Origin: CAZNLL01 sp964573885
Lineage (GTDB): Bacteria; Desulfobacterota; DSM-4660; Desulfatiglandales; Desulfatiglandaceae
Assembly (NCBI GenBank): GCA_964573885.1
Contig: CAZNLL010000016.1
Coordinates: 1 to 42,966 of the forward strand
DNA: 42,966 nucleotides
Reading direction: 5' to 3'
Below the pieces are notes generated by a model. That model ran no database searches. It saw only the letters and a program-made list of their open reading frames with translations, and had not been told where the DNA came from. Shown in pieces: positions 1 to 7,932 of the stretch. Position numbers and translations under genes: made by a program. Position 1 is the stretch's first letter. The number at the start of each line of letters is the position of its first letter.

Positions 1-573
1 CATCCCCGGAACCGGATGATTACCCTGCGGTTTTTGAACGGGACCATCCTTATGGTGGAGAAGGATCTTAGGTCCTCCAGAAACATCAAGTTCAATACCT
101 ATGATTTGAATATCGGGCTGAAGGACATCATGGCGGCCCTGGCAAAACGGCAGAGGGCCCCCAAGGAACTCACGGTGAGTGAATTGGCCCTCCAGATAAA
201 GGAATTGCCCAAAGGAGAGCTGAGACACAATGAAATGCTCATAGAGCTCCTGGAACGCTTCTCTATCCCCCTGGCCGTGTTTTTCATGGGCATCATTGGG
301 GTCCCCCTGGGGGCTCAAATGAGGGCCAGGGGCCGGAGCACGGGAATCGCCCTGGGCCTGGGTGTTTTTCTCATCTATTATATGTGCCTTGCCGGGGCCA
401 AGAGCATTTGTGAAACAGGGTCCCTGTCGCCGGCAGTGGGGGTTTGGATTCCGGATCTCTTTTTGATGTTTTCAGGGGCTGTGCTCTTGTGGCTCGCCGC
501 CCATGAGCATACCCTTTCCTTGGATCCCTTTCTTCGAAAATGGAGGGCCCTTCAAAGGGCCTTTGGCCGATGA
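1..573 (+). CDS. lptF: LptF, LPS export permease (C-terminal part, 5' end outside window)
   Basis: This is the C-terminal half of a YjgP/YjgQ-family permease. The family forms the inner-membrane LptB2FG ABC exporter, which extracts lipopolysaccharide and feeds it to the LptC-LptA bridge. The frame is open from base 1, so the first visible ATG (16) is internal and about half of the gene lies upstream. Visible are the end of the periplasmic beta-jellyroll part, then family-typical text (MLIELLERFSIPLAVFFMG) and three hydrophobic segments in the last 110 residues. The stop TGA overlaps the next start (ATGA at 570-573), implying translational coupling with lptG. Assignment as LptF rather than LptG rests on gene order and is inference. 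The family assignment is secure. Confidence 0.88.
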   Translation, partial: HPRNRMITLRFLNGTILMVEKDLRSSRNIKFNTYDLNIGLKDIMAALAKRQRAPKELTVSELALQIKELPKGELRHNEMLIELLERFSIPLAVFFMGIIGVPLGAQMRARGRSTGIALGLGVFLIYYMCLAGAKSICETGSLSPAVGVWIPDLFLMFSGAVLLWLAAHEHTLSLDPFLRKWRALQRAFGR

Positions 574-1646
574 GGGTGCTAACACGATATCTCATTAGGG
601 AATTTTCAAAGATCTTGGCCCTCTGCCTGGTCATCTTTATCTCCATTTATCTCATCGTGGATTTCATCCAAAAGGTGGATAACTTCATGGAGGCCCACGC
701 CCCAAAGGGGGCCATGGTGGCCTACTTTATTTACAAGACCCCTTATATCGCCGTACAGATGGTTCCCGTGGCGGCCCTGATCGCCGTCATCGTTTTGTTT
801 TCTTTAATGAAAAAGGCCAATGAGATCACGGCCCTCAAGGCCTCCGGCATCAGTGTCACCCGCCTTTCATTGTCCGTATTGGGGGCCTCTCTTGTCTTGG
901 CCGTGGCCGCGTTTCTCTTCTCCGAGCTGGTGGTTCCCTACAGCAGTTCCCGGAGCCAGGACATCTGGAACAAGGACGTGAGAAAGCTCACTCAGAGCAG
1001 GATTTACAGCCGGGACCATATCTGGTTCCGGGGGCACAATGCCATCTACTGGATACCCCATTTCGACGGTAAGCGTATGGTCATGGAGGACCCGGTCTTC
1101 TATTTTTTTGACCACTCCTTTCGCTTGATTCGTAGAATAGAGGGCCGCAGGGCCGTGTGGACGGGTGAGACATGGAGGCTGGAAAAGGGCCTGTCGCAGG
1201 AATTGCAAGAGGGAGGGACCTATGATTCCACCCGGTTCAAGGTGATGGACCTGGAATTACCCGAAGGGCCGGACACCTTTCTGAAACCTCTTAAGAAGCC
1301 TGAGGAGATGAGCTATTGGCAGTTGAAGCGGTTTTCCGAAAAGATTCAAGGCGAGGGCTATGACGCCACAAGATACCTGGTGGACATGAATATCAAGCTG
1401 GCCTTCCCTTTGGTCAACCTCATCATGATCCTCATAGGTATTCCCATCGCCCTGGGCCTGAAAAAAGGGGGGACCCCCCTGGCCGTGTGCCTGGGTATCG
1501 GGGTCTGTTTCCTGTATTTGCTCACCCTGGGAATTACCAGGTCTCTGGGCCTCTCAGGGCTTCTTCCTCCCTTTCTTTCGGCCTGGTCGGCCAATGGGGT
1601 CTTTTTACTGGTGGGCATTTACCTGCTGATGCATCTCGAGACCTGA
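570..1646 (+). CDS. lptG: LptG, LPS export permease
   Basis: Second YjgP/YjgQ-family permease, 358 residues and full length for the family. It should pair with LptF and the LptB ATPase to export LPS. It has two hydrophobic segments near the N-terminus and one near residue 95, then a periplasmic domain (about 120-260), then three C-terminal membrane segments. The text FSLMKKANEITALKASGIS is the family's cytoplasmic coupling-helix region that contacts LptB. I chose ATG 570 over the in-frame ATG at 540, because 570 gives the 4-base ATGA overlap with lptF and a product beginning MRVLTRYLIREF, as in other LptG proteins. No lptB or lptC lies in the window. Confidence 0.92.
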   Translation: MRVLTRYLIREFSKILALCLVIFISIYLIVDFIQKVDNFMEAHAPKGAMVAYFIYKTPYIAVQMVPVAALIAVIVLFSLMKKANEITALKASGISVTRLSLSVLGASLVLAVAAFLFSELVVPYSSSRSQDIWNKDVRKLTQSRIYSRDHIWFRGHNAIYWIPHFDGKRMVMEDPVFYFFDHSFRLIRRIEGRRAVWTGETWRLEKGLSQELQEGGTYDSTRFKVMDLELPEGPDTFLKPLKKPEEMSYWQLKRFSEKIQGEGYDATRYLVDMNIKLAFPLVNLIMILIGIPIALGLKKGGTPLAVCLGIGVCFLYLLTLGITRSLGLSGLLPPFLSAWSANGVFLLVGIYLLMHLET

Positions 1647-1796
1647 ATTAGTGGAGGAGCGACGGATCATCCGGCTAATGAGTACCGGGAAGCTGGCAGC
1701 TGTAACGCTAGCAACCGGGAAGGCTGAAGCAGTCTTTTCTTCGATTCCGAGATTACCGGCCTGGCCATATCAGGGTGTTACGAATGTGTGATGCCT

Positions 1797-1839
1797 ACCC
1801 CCTCCCTGTTCCCCTCGCTGTCGCTCGGGGCCAGGGGGT
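1797..1839. repeat. GC-rich imperfect inverted repeat
   Basis: Outer arms ACCCCCT (1797-1803) and AGGGGGT (1833-1839) are complementary, as are inner arms CCCC (1811-1814) and GGGG (1827-1830), around a short loop. No T-run follows on either side, so it is a poor intrinsic terminator. It may be a REP-like element or a processing or termination hairpin behind lptG. It ends 12 bases before the -35 box of the next promoter. Confidence 0.5.
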
Positions 1840-1851
1840 CCCCATTAATGA

Positions 1852-1880
1852 TTGACAATCTTCCCCCTTCCGCCTATAAA
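1852..1880 (+). promoter_or_regulatory. Sigma70-type promoter for the acyl-CoA dehydrogenase gene
   Basis: TTGACA (1852-1857) is a perfect -35 match. A 17-base spacer separates it from TATAAA (1875-1880), a five-of-six -10 match. The predicted start near 1887 gives a leader of about 155 bases before the ATG at 2043. Confidence 0.75.
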
Positions 1881-1907
1881 AAGCAGGGCACTTGCCCGTG
1901 AGATGTC

Positions 1908-1932
1908 AGGGCCTTAACCCGTTCAAGGCCCT
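1908..1932 (+). promoter_or_regulatory. Leader hairpin upstream of acyl-CoA dehydrogenase
   Basis: AGGGCCTT (1908-1915) and AAGGCCCT (1925-1932) form a perfect 8-bp stem with a 9-base loop, starting about 20 bases after the predicted transcription start. No T-run follows, so this is not a simple terminator. A second stem, CCCCGG (1972-1977) with CCGGGG (1985-1990), follows in the same leader. Function is unknown. Confidence 0.45.
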
Positions 1933-2042
1933 GGGAAACCACCCGGATGACATTCCGACAGGGACGGTTGACCCCGGCCGGGCACCGGGGGGTTGTCAGG
2001 GACTGTATTCTGAGATGACCTTATAGATTCAGAGGGGGGGGT

Positions 2043-3194
2043 ATGGATTTCAGCCTTTCCATGGAGCAGGAGATACTGCGGAAATCTGTCCGTGACTTTG
2101 CTGAAAAGGAGATAGGGCCGGTTGCCAAAGAGCTGGATGAACAGGAGGTTTTCTCTTACGAAACCATGCAAAAAATGGCCGACCTGGGTCTTTTCGGGAT
2201 GTTTGTCTCTGAGAAGTACGGCGGCCAGGGCATGGATTATGTCTCTTATATTATTGCCACGGAGGAGATCGCCAGGGTAGACGGCTCCCATGCCGCCACG
2301 GTGGCTGCCGGCAATTCTCTCGGTATCGGGCCTGTTTACTATTTCGGGAACGACGAGCAGAAAGAAAAGTACCTGCCCCCATTGTGCGCGGGGAAGGCGC
2401 TGTGGGGTTTCGGCCTCACAGAACCGAATGCAGGATCAGATGCGGGTAACTCCAAGACCACGGCGGTCCTGGAGGGCAATGAATGGGTGGTCAACGGCAG
2501 CAAAATCTTCATCACCAATGCCTCTACCGATATCTCGGCGGGGGTGACCGCCCTTTGCCGGACGGGAACCCGGGAAGACGGGCGGCCGGAGCTCTCGTGC
2601 ATTCTCATTGAAAGGGGAACCCCGGGCTTCGAGGCCAGGGTCATGCACGGCAAGATGATGTGGAGGGCCTCCAACACGAGTGAGCTCTATTTTGATGATT
2701 GCCGCGTCCCCCAAGAGAACCTGCTGGGACCCCGGGGCCAGGGTTTTTATCAAATGATGCAGACCCTTGACGGGGGCCGCCTTTCCATCGGGGCCATGGG
2801 CCTGGGAGGGGCCCAGGGGTGTTTTGAGCTGGCCCTCAAATACAGCAATGAAAGGGTGCAATTCGGAAAACCCATCTCCACGTTCCAGGTGAATGCCTTT
2901 AAGCTGGCCGACATGGGCCTGGAGATAGAGTGCGGGCGGCTCCTGCTCTACAAGGCCTGCTGGTTGCGGGACAGTAACAAGCCCTTTACCAAGGAAGCAG
3001 CCATGGCCAAGCTCTACTGCTCGGAGCTCATGTACCGATGTGCAAACCACGCCGTTCAGCTCCACGGGGGCTACGGCCTGATGAAGGAATATGACGTGGA
3101 AAGGTTTTACCGGGATCAGAAGCTTCTGGATATCGGGGAAGGGACCTCCGAGGTTCAGCGTATTGTCATCTCAAGGCTTTTAGGGGCCCTATAG
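2043..3194 (+). CDS. Acyl-CoA dehydrogenase (short-chain/butyryl type)
   Basis: FAD-dependent acyl-CoA dehydrogenase of 383 residues, the usual family length. It would oxidise a short or branched acyl-CoA to the 2-enoyl-CoA and pass electrons to electron-transfer flavoprotein. Domain order is normal: N-terminal helices, a beta domain with the flavin/substrate motif GFGLTEPNAGSDAG (near residue 122), and a C-terminal helical domain with NERVQFGKPISTFQ. The text GEGTSEVQRI places Glu366 where short- and medium-chain members carry the catalytic base, rather than the isovaleryl/long-chain position. The ATG follows a G-rich Shine-Dalgarno stretch (2032-2041). It has its own promoter. No etfAB or CoA-transferase is nearby, so the exact substrate is open. 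Confidence 0.92.
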   Translation: MDFSLSMEQEILRKSVRDFAEKEIGPVAKELDEQEVFSYETMQKMADLGLFGMFVSEKYGGQGMDYVSYIIATEEIARVDGSHAATVAAGNSLGIGPVYYFGNDEQKEKYLPPLCAGKALWGFGLTEPNAGSDAGNSKTTAVLEGNEWVVNGSKIFITNASTDISAGVTALCRTGTREDGRPELSCILIERGTPGFEARVMHGKMMWRASNTSELYFDDCRVPQENLLGPRGQGFYQMMQTLDGGRLSIGAMGLGGAQGCFELALKYSNERVQFGKPISTFQVNAFKLADMGLEIECGRLLLYKACWLRDSNKPFTKEAAMAKLYCSELMYRCANHAVQLHGGYGLMKEYDVERFYRDQKLLDIGEGTSEVQRIVISRLLGAL

Positions 3195-3228
3195 TCTGAA
3201 GGCTCACGAGGGCGGCAGAGGCGGTCAC

Positions 3229-3579
3229 ATGACCTTGACCAAGTCCGACATCGTCCAGAGTGTCAGGGAAAGGGTACGCTTTAAAAGGCGCCGTAAGGGG
3301 CCGCAACAATTCTTGTTCCCGGAGATGGACTGCGACTTCCTGGGCCGGGGCCGGGCCCGCCAAATCGTGGATACCCTCTTTGAAATCATAAAAGAAAGCC
3401 TGGCCCAGGGAGAAGATGTGCGTATCTCGGGGTTCGGCAAATTTCAGGTCAGGTTCAAGTGGGCTAGGAAGGGAAGAAATCCCCAGACAGGGGAGACCAT
3501 CATCCTCAGATCGAGACGAACCGTGTCCTTTCGTGCCTCACCCAAGTTGAAGGAAAAGATAAACCTCGGACCTTCTTAG
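3229..3579 (+). CDS. ihfA: IHF alpha-like DNA-bending protein with N-terminal insertion
   Basis: HU/IHF-family protein of 116 residues. Members dimerise and bend DNA through beta-arms that intercalate a proline. The arm motif GRNPQTGE (82-89, Pro85) and the core SGFGKFQVRFK are intact. The first helix (LTKSDIVQSVRERV) is followed by about 20 extra residues (roughly 17-38, containing KRRRKG and FLFPEMDCD) before the helix RARQIVDTLFEIIKE; E. coli IHF-alpha has only a short turn there. I recall similar insertions in other deltaproteobacterial proteins, but this is from memory. The gene starts 34 bases after the acyl-CoA dehydrogenase stop and may be read through from it. It is convergent with clpB. 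Whether it works as IHF-alpha or as an HU homodimer cannot be told from sequence. Confidence 0.85.
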   Translation: MTLTKSDIVQSVRERVRFKRRRKGPQQFLFPEMDCDFLGRGRARQIVDTLFEIIKESLAQGEDVRISGFGKFQVRFKWARKGRNPQTGETIILRSRRTVSFRASPKLKEKINLGPS

Positions 3580-3584
3580 GTCCG
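3567..3584. terminator. Hairpin between convergent ihfA-like gene and clpB
   Basis: CGGACCT (3567-3573) pairs with AGGTCCG (3578-3584) around a 4-base loop that includes part of the stop codon of the IHF-like gene. On the minus strand the stem is followed by a moderately T-rich stretch; on the plus strand there is none. It is a plausible shared 3'-end structure for the convergent genes, strongest for clpB transcripts. Confidence 0.45.
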
Positions 3585-3594
3585 GTTGCAGACC

Positions 3595-6183
3595 TTAGAC
3601 CTCCTCAAAGGTCATCTCTCCTCCTTTTTCATCCACCCGCACGTGGTCGCCCGCTTTTATGCTTCCTTCCAGGATCTTTAAGGCCAGGGGATCCTGGATC
3701 AAGTGCTGAATGGTGCGCTTGAGGGGCCGGGCCCCGTATACCGGGTCAAATCCCACCTTGGCGATATGTTCCTTGGCCTGTTCTGTGAGTTCAAGGGTGA
3801 TATCGTTGTCCGCCAGACGTTTTCCCAGGATTCCGATCTGGATATCCACGATCTTCTTGATTTCCTCACGTCCCAGGGCGTTGAAAATCACGATCTCGTC
3901 TATCCGGTTAAGGAATTCCGGTTTGAAGGTGGCCCGGAGGGCCTCCATAACCCGGTTTTCCATTTCGGATTCGTCTCCGCCGCTCAGTTCCTGGATCCAC
4001 TGGGTGCCCACGTTGGACGTCATGATGAGAACCGTATTCTTGAAATCCACGGTCCGGCCCTTACCATCGGTCATACGCCCGTCGTCCAAAATCTGGAGGA
4101 GGACGTTAAACACCTCCGGGTGGGCCTTTTCAATCTCATCAAAGAGGACCACCGAATAGGGGTGTCGCCGGATGGCCTCTGTGAGATATCCTCCCTCCTC
4201 ATAGCCCACATATCCGGGCGGGGCCCCGATGAGCCGTGCCACGGAATGCTTTTCCATATATTCGGACATGTCTATGCGGACCATGTACTGCTCGTCGTCA
4301 AAGAGGAAGGCGGCCAGGGCCCTGGCCAGTTCAGTCTTCCCCACCCCTGTGGGCCCCATAAAGATAAAAGAGCCCACCGGCCTGTTGGGGTCCTGGAGGC
4401 CGGAGCGGGCCCGGCGTACGGCATTGGCCACGGCAATGATGCCCTTTTCCTGACCGACCACCCTTTGGGCAAGCCTCTCTTCCATCTTGAGGAGCTTCTC
4501 TTTTTCTCCTTCCATCATCTTGGCCACAGGAATGCCGGTCCATTTGGCCACCACCTCGGCAATGTCCTCGCTGTCCACCTCTTCTTTGAGCATCTTGGAC
4601 TCGGATTGGAGCTCCGCAAGCCGTTTGTTTTCCTCCTCGAGGCCTTTCTCCAGTTCAATAAGGGTCCCATATTTGAGCTCGGCGGCCTTGGTGAGGTCTC
4701 CCTGGCGTTCGGCGAGCTGGGCCTCGGTCTTGGTGGCGTCAAGTTTTTCCTTGATTTCCCTGATTCTTGAAATGGCCTGTTTTTCCTGTTGCCAGTGGGC
4801 GGTCATCTCATCGGTGGTCTGCCTGAGTTCCGCCAATTCCTCGTCAAGCCTGGCAAGGCGGTCTTGGGAACCCGGGTCTTTTTCCTTTTTCAAGGCCTCC
4901 TTTTCTATTTCGAACTGTGTGATTTTTCTTTGAATATCGTCAATTTCGCTGGGCATGCTGTCGATTTCAATGCGAAGCCGGCTTGTGGCTTCATCGATGA
5001 GGTCGATGGCCTTGTCCGGCAGAAAACGGTCCGTGATATACCGGTTTGACAGGGTGGCGGCGGCCACCAGGGCCGAATCCTTGATCCGCACCCCATGGTG
5101 TACCTCATATTTCTCCTTAAGGCCGCGGAGGATGGAGATGGTATCCTCTACACTGGGCTCCTCCACCAATACCGGCTGAAAGCGCCTCTCAAGGGCCGCA
5201 TCCTTTTCAATGTATTTTCGATACTCTTTGATGGTCGTGGCCCCCACACAGCGCAGATCACCCCGGGCGAGGGCGGGCTTGAGCATATTGGAGGCGTCCA
5301 CGGCCCCTTCCGCCGCTCCCGCCCCGACAAGGGTGTGCATTTCGTCAATAAAGAGGATAATTTGACCGTGGGCATCGGTGATTTCCTTGAGGACCGCTTT
5401 AAGCCTGTCTTCAAATTCCCCCCGGTATTTGGCCCCGGCGATGAGGGACCCCATGTCCAGGGCCACCACCCTCTTTTCTTTCAGTGTCTCGGGGACATCA
5501 CCCTGAAAAATTCTTTGGGCCAGACCTTCCACAATCGCGGTCTTTCCGACTCCGGGTTCACCGATCAACACGGGGTTGTTCTTGGTCCTCCTGGAGAGGA
5601 CCTGGATCACCCTCCTGATTTCATCGTCCCGGCCGATCACGGGATCCAGGTCGCCTTTGGAAGCGATGTCGGTAAGGTCCCTGCTGAAGCGCTCCAGGGC
5701 TTGGTATTTGTCTTCGGGGTTCTGGTCCGTGATCCTTTGCCCTCCACGAATGTCCACCAGGGCCTTGAGCACGGCATCCCGGGTAACTCCAGCCATGGCC
5801 AGGATTTTGGCGGCTTCACCTTCCTTTTCCTCCGCAATGGCCAGGAGGATGTGTTCCAGACTGACAAACTCATCCTTCATGTTTTCGGCCTCGGTAAAGG
5901 CCTTGTTTAAAACCGCCTTGGTCCGGGGGGATAAATAGGTCTGTCCCATGGCGGAGCCTGAAACGCGGGGGAATTTTTCAAGGGCGGGTTCCAGGGACTG
6001 GAGGAGCTGGGCCGGGTCCGCCCCTATCTTCCCCAGCAGGGGCGGGATGACCCCTTCCTTTTGCTCCAGAATAGCCCTGAGGAGATGCTCGGGCTCAATC
6101 TGCTGGTGGCTGTATTGCTCAGCCAGTTGTTGGGAGGCCTGAACGACCTCTTGACCTTTGAGTGTGAATTTATCGAATCGCAT
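3595..6183 (-). CDS. clpB: ClpB disaggregase (AAA+ chaperone)
   Basis: Full-length ClpB, 862 residues. It is a hexameric AAA+ machine that pulls proteins out of aggregates together with DnaK. Visible domains are: Clp N-domain (1-150, starting MRFDKFTLKGQEVVQ); first AAA+ module with Walker A GEPGVGKTA near 207 and Walker B ILFIDEMH; a long charged coiled-coil middle domain (about 410-530), which separates ClpB from ClpA and ClpC; second AAA+ module with Walker A GPTGVGKTE near 606 and Walker B VVLFDEIEKAHPEV; and the D2-small domain containing GARPLKR. A GGAGG lies 10 bases before the ATG. The gene is transcribed from a promoter at 6242-6270. DnaK and GrpE are encoded 3.4 kb away on the other strand. 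Confidence 0.98.
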   Translation of the reverse strand: MRFDKFTLKGQEVVQASQQLAEQYSHQQIEPEHLLRAILEQKEGVIPPLLGKIGADPAQLLQSLEPALEKFPRVSGSAMGQTYLSPRTKAVLNKAFTEAENMKDEFVSLEHILLAIAEEKEGEAAKILAMAGVTRDAVLKALVDIRGGQRITDQNPEDKYQALERFSRDLTDIASKGDLDPVIGRDDEIRRVIQVLSRRTKNNPVLIGEPGVGKTAIVEGLAQRIFQGDVPETLKEKRVVALDMGSLIAGAKYRGEFEDRLKAVLKEITDAHGQIILFIDEMHTLVGAGAAEGAVDASNMLKPALARGDLRCVGATTIKEYRKYIEKDAALERRFQPVLVEEPSVEDTISILRGLKEKYEVHHGVRIKDSALVAAATLSNRYITDRFLPDKAIDLIDEATSRLRIEIDSMPSEIDDIQRKITQFEIEKEALKKEKDPGSQDRLARLDEELAELRQTTDEMTAHWQQEKQAISRIREIKEKLDATKTEAQLAERQGDLTKAAELKYGTLIELEKGLEEENKRLAELQSESKMLKEEVDSEDIAEVVAKWTGIPVAKMMEGEKEKLLKMEERLAQRVVGQEKGIIAVANAVRRARSGLQDPNRPVGSFIFMGPTGVGKTELARALAAFLFDDEQYMVRIDMSEYMEKHSVARLIGAPPGYVGYEEGGYLTEAIRRHPYSVVLFDEIEKAHPEVFNVLLQILDDGRMTDGKGRTVDFKNTVLIMTSNVGTQWIQELSGGDESEMENRVMEALRATFKPEFLNRIDEIVIFNALGREEIKKIVDIQIGILGKRLADNDITLELTEQAKEHIAKVGFDPVYGARPLKRTIQHLIQDPLALKILEGSIKAGDHVRVDEKGGEMTFEEV

Positions 6184-6241
6184 AGCCTATTCGCCTCCAC
6201 CTGTGGAAATCTCACAGGGTTTTTCTTTGACATTGTTAATA

Positions 6242-6270
6242 AAAATAAGCCCGGTCAGGGGGGTTGTCAA
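6242..6270 (-). promoter_or_regulatory. Promoter for clpB
   Basis: On the minus strand TTGACA (6270-6265) is followed by a 17-base spacer and TATTTT (6247-6242), a good sigma70-like pair about 60 bases before the clpB ATG. I found no CIRCE element and no well-spaced sigma32 promoter in this gap. Control by heat shock is therefore not evident from sequence. Confidence 0.6.
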
Positions 6271-6369
6271 CATGGGCCGGACCCTTCGAGGGCCCTCTCT
6301 TGAACGGCAACTAAGGCCTTTTAAATGTGACCCCCATTTGTTACTATTGCATGACCATTCTAGATGGTA

Positions 6370-6375
6370 TATGTA
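6370..6375 (+). promoter_or_regulatory. Weak promoter candidate for the lytic transglycosylase gene
   Basis: TTGCAT (6347-6352), a 17-base spacer and TATGTA (6370-6375) form a plausible but weak sigma70 pair about 60 bases before the ATG at 6436. The gap between the divergent clpB and this gene (6184-6435) otherwise holds only the clpB promoter and a 10-base GAGGGCCCTC palindrome (6288-6297). Confidence 0.3.
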
Positions 6376-6435
6376 CGCGTGTTTTTCACCCACAAAGCCT
6401 AGGAGTCATTTCTGATTTCAGCCACCGGAACAAGG

Positions 6436-7932
6436 ATGATTTTCTACCCCATGGAGGACCCCGAACCCTTGGCGTCCGGCTTCGGTTCCCGTACATGGGC
6501 TCTATGCCCATGGCTCCGGCCCGCACGGAGGGTGAACCTTTTTCTCCTGCTCCTCATGGCCGGGGTATGCTTCACCGTCCTTTTTGCAGCCAGGGCCAGG
6601 GCCGACCGCTCCCTGCTGGCCGAGGGCGTTGTTGCCTGTAATATGGAGGATCAGGAAAAGAGCCTCTCAGAGCGGTCTTACAGGGGAGAGGAGGGCATCC
6701 TCAGAATCAGGCCCGATATTGCCCGCACCTTCGGGCTCAGGGTGATTGCGGACAAGGATTATGAGAAGGCCCGGGATCTCTATGAACAGGTGGATCAGTT
6801 TTTTGAACAGGCCCTGGAGGCCCTGGTTGAGGGGGACGTAGCGACTTTGGGTAAGGCGGCCCTTTCCTACAACCGGAGTCGCGACACCGCCTATCGCCTC
6901 CTCATGGCCTATAGGGAAAGACTTGACCCGAGCAAAGACGAAAGATTGAGCAGAGAGGTTTGCCTGGGGCTGTTGAATCGAATCTTGGAGGCAAGCCTCA
7001 GGGAGACATCCTATAATTTGAGAGACGCCCTGGCCCGGTTTTACAACAAATGTCAGGGACTTGAGGAGGACCTGGCGCCATTGAATGTGGAGAATGTCAC
7101 CTTTGTTAATCGGGTCTTCAATGATTTTGTAGCAAGGGCATCCCCCAAGGCCAAGGCCCGTTTTGATCTTGATAAGGGTACAAGAAACCGGGTTTCAAAC
7201 CCTGGGTCTGCCTGGAAACGGGTCGTGGATAAGGCGGGTCTCCCTTATGTCCCCCTCGTGGAGAGGGTCTTGGAGGCCCGTGGAAAGGAAGGGTACCCTC
7301 TCGACCCCCTGCTTTTCTTGGCCCTCATAAAGAGGGAGTCCAATTTTGATCCCTCCGCCGTATCCTATGTGGGGGCGGTGGGGTTGACCCAGATCATGCC
7401 GAACACGGCAGAAGGACTGGGGATGAAACAGATTTTCAAGCCCCCCTATTTTGACAAGGCCAGAAAGCTCTTGGTTCAGGAACGGCGACTAAAGCACAGG
7501 GCCGTGTCTCTCATATCCCAGATAACCAAAGAGAACCGGGCAGCCTATGCCAAAAAGGCCCGGGGCCTGATGAAAAAGTCCTTGGCCCGGGGACGGGCGA
7601 GGGCCAAACTGTTTTCACGCTATCGAAATGAACTGCTGAAAAACAATGAGGACGACCGCCTGGACCCTTACAAGGCCATTGCCCATGGCTTCGAGTACCT
7701 CTCCGAGATGATGCGACTCCAGAATGGCGATGTAAGCCTGGCTTTGGCGTCCTATAATGCGGGACCCCACCGGGTGCGGCAATACAAGGGAATTCCTCCT
7801 TTCCAGGAGACGGTGACATTCCGTAACGTGGTCCTGGGGTTTTATCGCGACTACCTCTTGAGGCTGCAGGCTTATCAAGCGGGCAGCAAAGGGCGTCAAG
7901 AACAACTTGGCGTCAGAAGGAGTGGCCTATGA
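6436..7932 (+). CDS. Membrane-anchored lytic transglycosylase (SLT domain) with basic insertion
   Basis: Periplasmic murein lytic transglycosylase, cleaving between MurNAc and GlcNAc to give 1,6-anhydro ends. A hydrophobic segment (about 36-55, VNLFLLLLMAGVCFTVLFA) ending in an ARA-D junction looks like a signal peptide or anchor. A helical region (about 60-275) resembling nothing I can name precedes the SLT domain. Glu301 in LIKRESNFDPSA is the predicted catalytic acid, followed by GAVGLTQIMPNTA and, much later, ALASYNAGPHRV. The stretch between QIMP and YNAG is 117 residues, against roughly 45-60 usually; the excess is Lys/Arg-rich. The N-terminus is uncertain: ATG 6436 gives a long n-region and ATG 6451 is the alternative. 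Its stop overlaps purC (ATGA at 7929-7932). Confidence 0.88.
   Translation: MIFYPMEDPEPLASGFGSRTWALCPWLRPARRVNLFLLLLMAGVCFTVLFAARARADRSLLAEGVVACNMEDQEKSLSERSYRGEEGILRIRPDIARTFGLRVIADKDYEKARDLYEQVDQFFEQALEALVEGDVATLGKAALSYNRSRDTAYRLLMAYRERLDPSKDERLSREVCLGLLNRILEASLRETSYNLRDALARFYNKCQGLEEDLAPLNVENVTFVNRVFNDFVARASPKAKARFDLDKGTRNRVSNPGSAWKRVVDKAGLPYVPLVERVLEARGKEGYPLDPLLFLALIKRESNFDPSAVSYVGAVGLTQIMPNTAEGLGMKQIFKPPYFDKARKLLVQERRLKHRAVSLISQITKENRAAYAKKARGLMKKSLARGRARAKLFSRYRNELLKNNEDDRLDPYKAIAHGFEYLSEMMRLQNGDVSLALASYNAGPHRVRQYKGIPPFQETVTFRNVVLGFYRDYLLRLQAYQAGSKGRQEQLGVRRSGL

Larger units (their letters stand above)
1647..2042 (+). other. Non-coding region between lptG and acyl-CoA dehydrogenase gene
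   Basis: About 396 bases with no convincing gene. From left to right it holds: a near-repeat of accggga-gctg (1684-1690 and 1714-1720, 30 bases apart); a GC-rich imperfect inverted repeat (1797-1839); a sigma70-type promoter (1852-1880); and a transcribed leader of about 155 bases with two hairpins (1908-1932 and 1972-1990). I do not recognise a known riboswitch class here. Confidence 0.6.

Noticed and set aside
3703..4770. 355-residue open frame on the plus strand across clpB
   Set aside because: It is antisense to the conserved second AAA+ module of clpB. Its His/Gly/Leu-rich text is a mirror of clpB codon use.
5095..5910. 271-residue open frame on the plus strand across clpB
   Set aside because: It lies antisense to the first AAA+ module and has no recognisable domain or ribosome binding site.
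6299..6337. Possible sigma32 promoter (CTTGAA with CCCCAT)
   Set aside because: The spacer is 27 bases, far more than the 13-17 allowed, and the order on the plus strand would serve the lytic transglycosylase, not clpB.
6184..6435. CIRCE operator upstream of clpB
   Set aside because: No TTAGCACTC-N9-GAGTGCTAA match exists in this gap or upstream of grpE.
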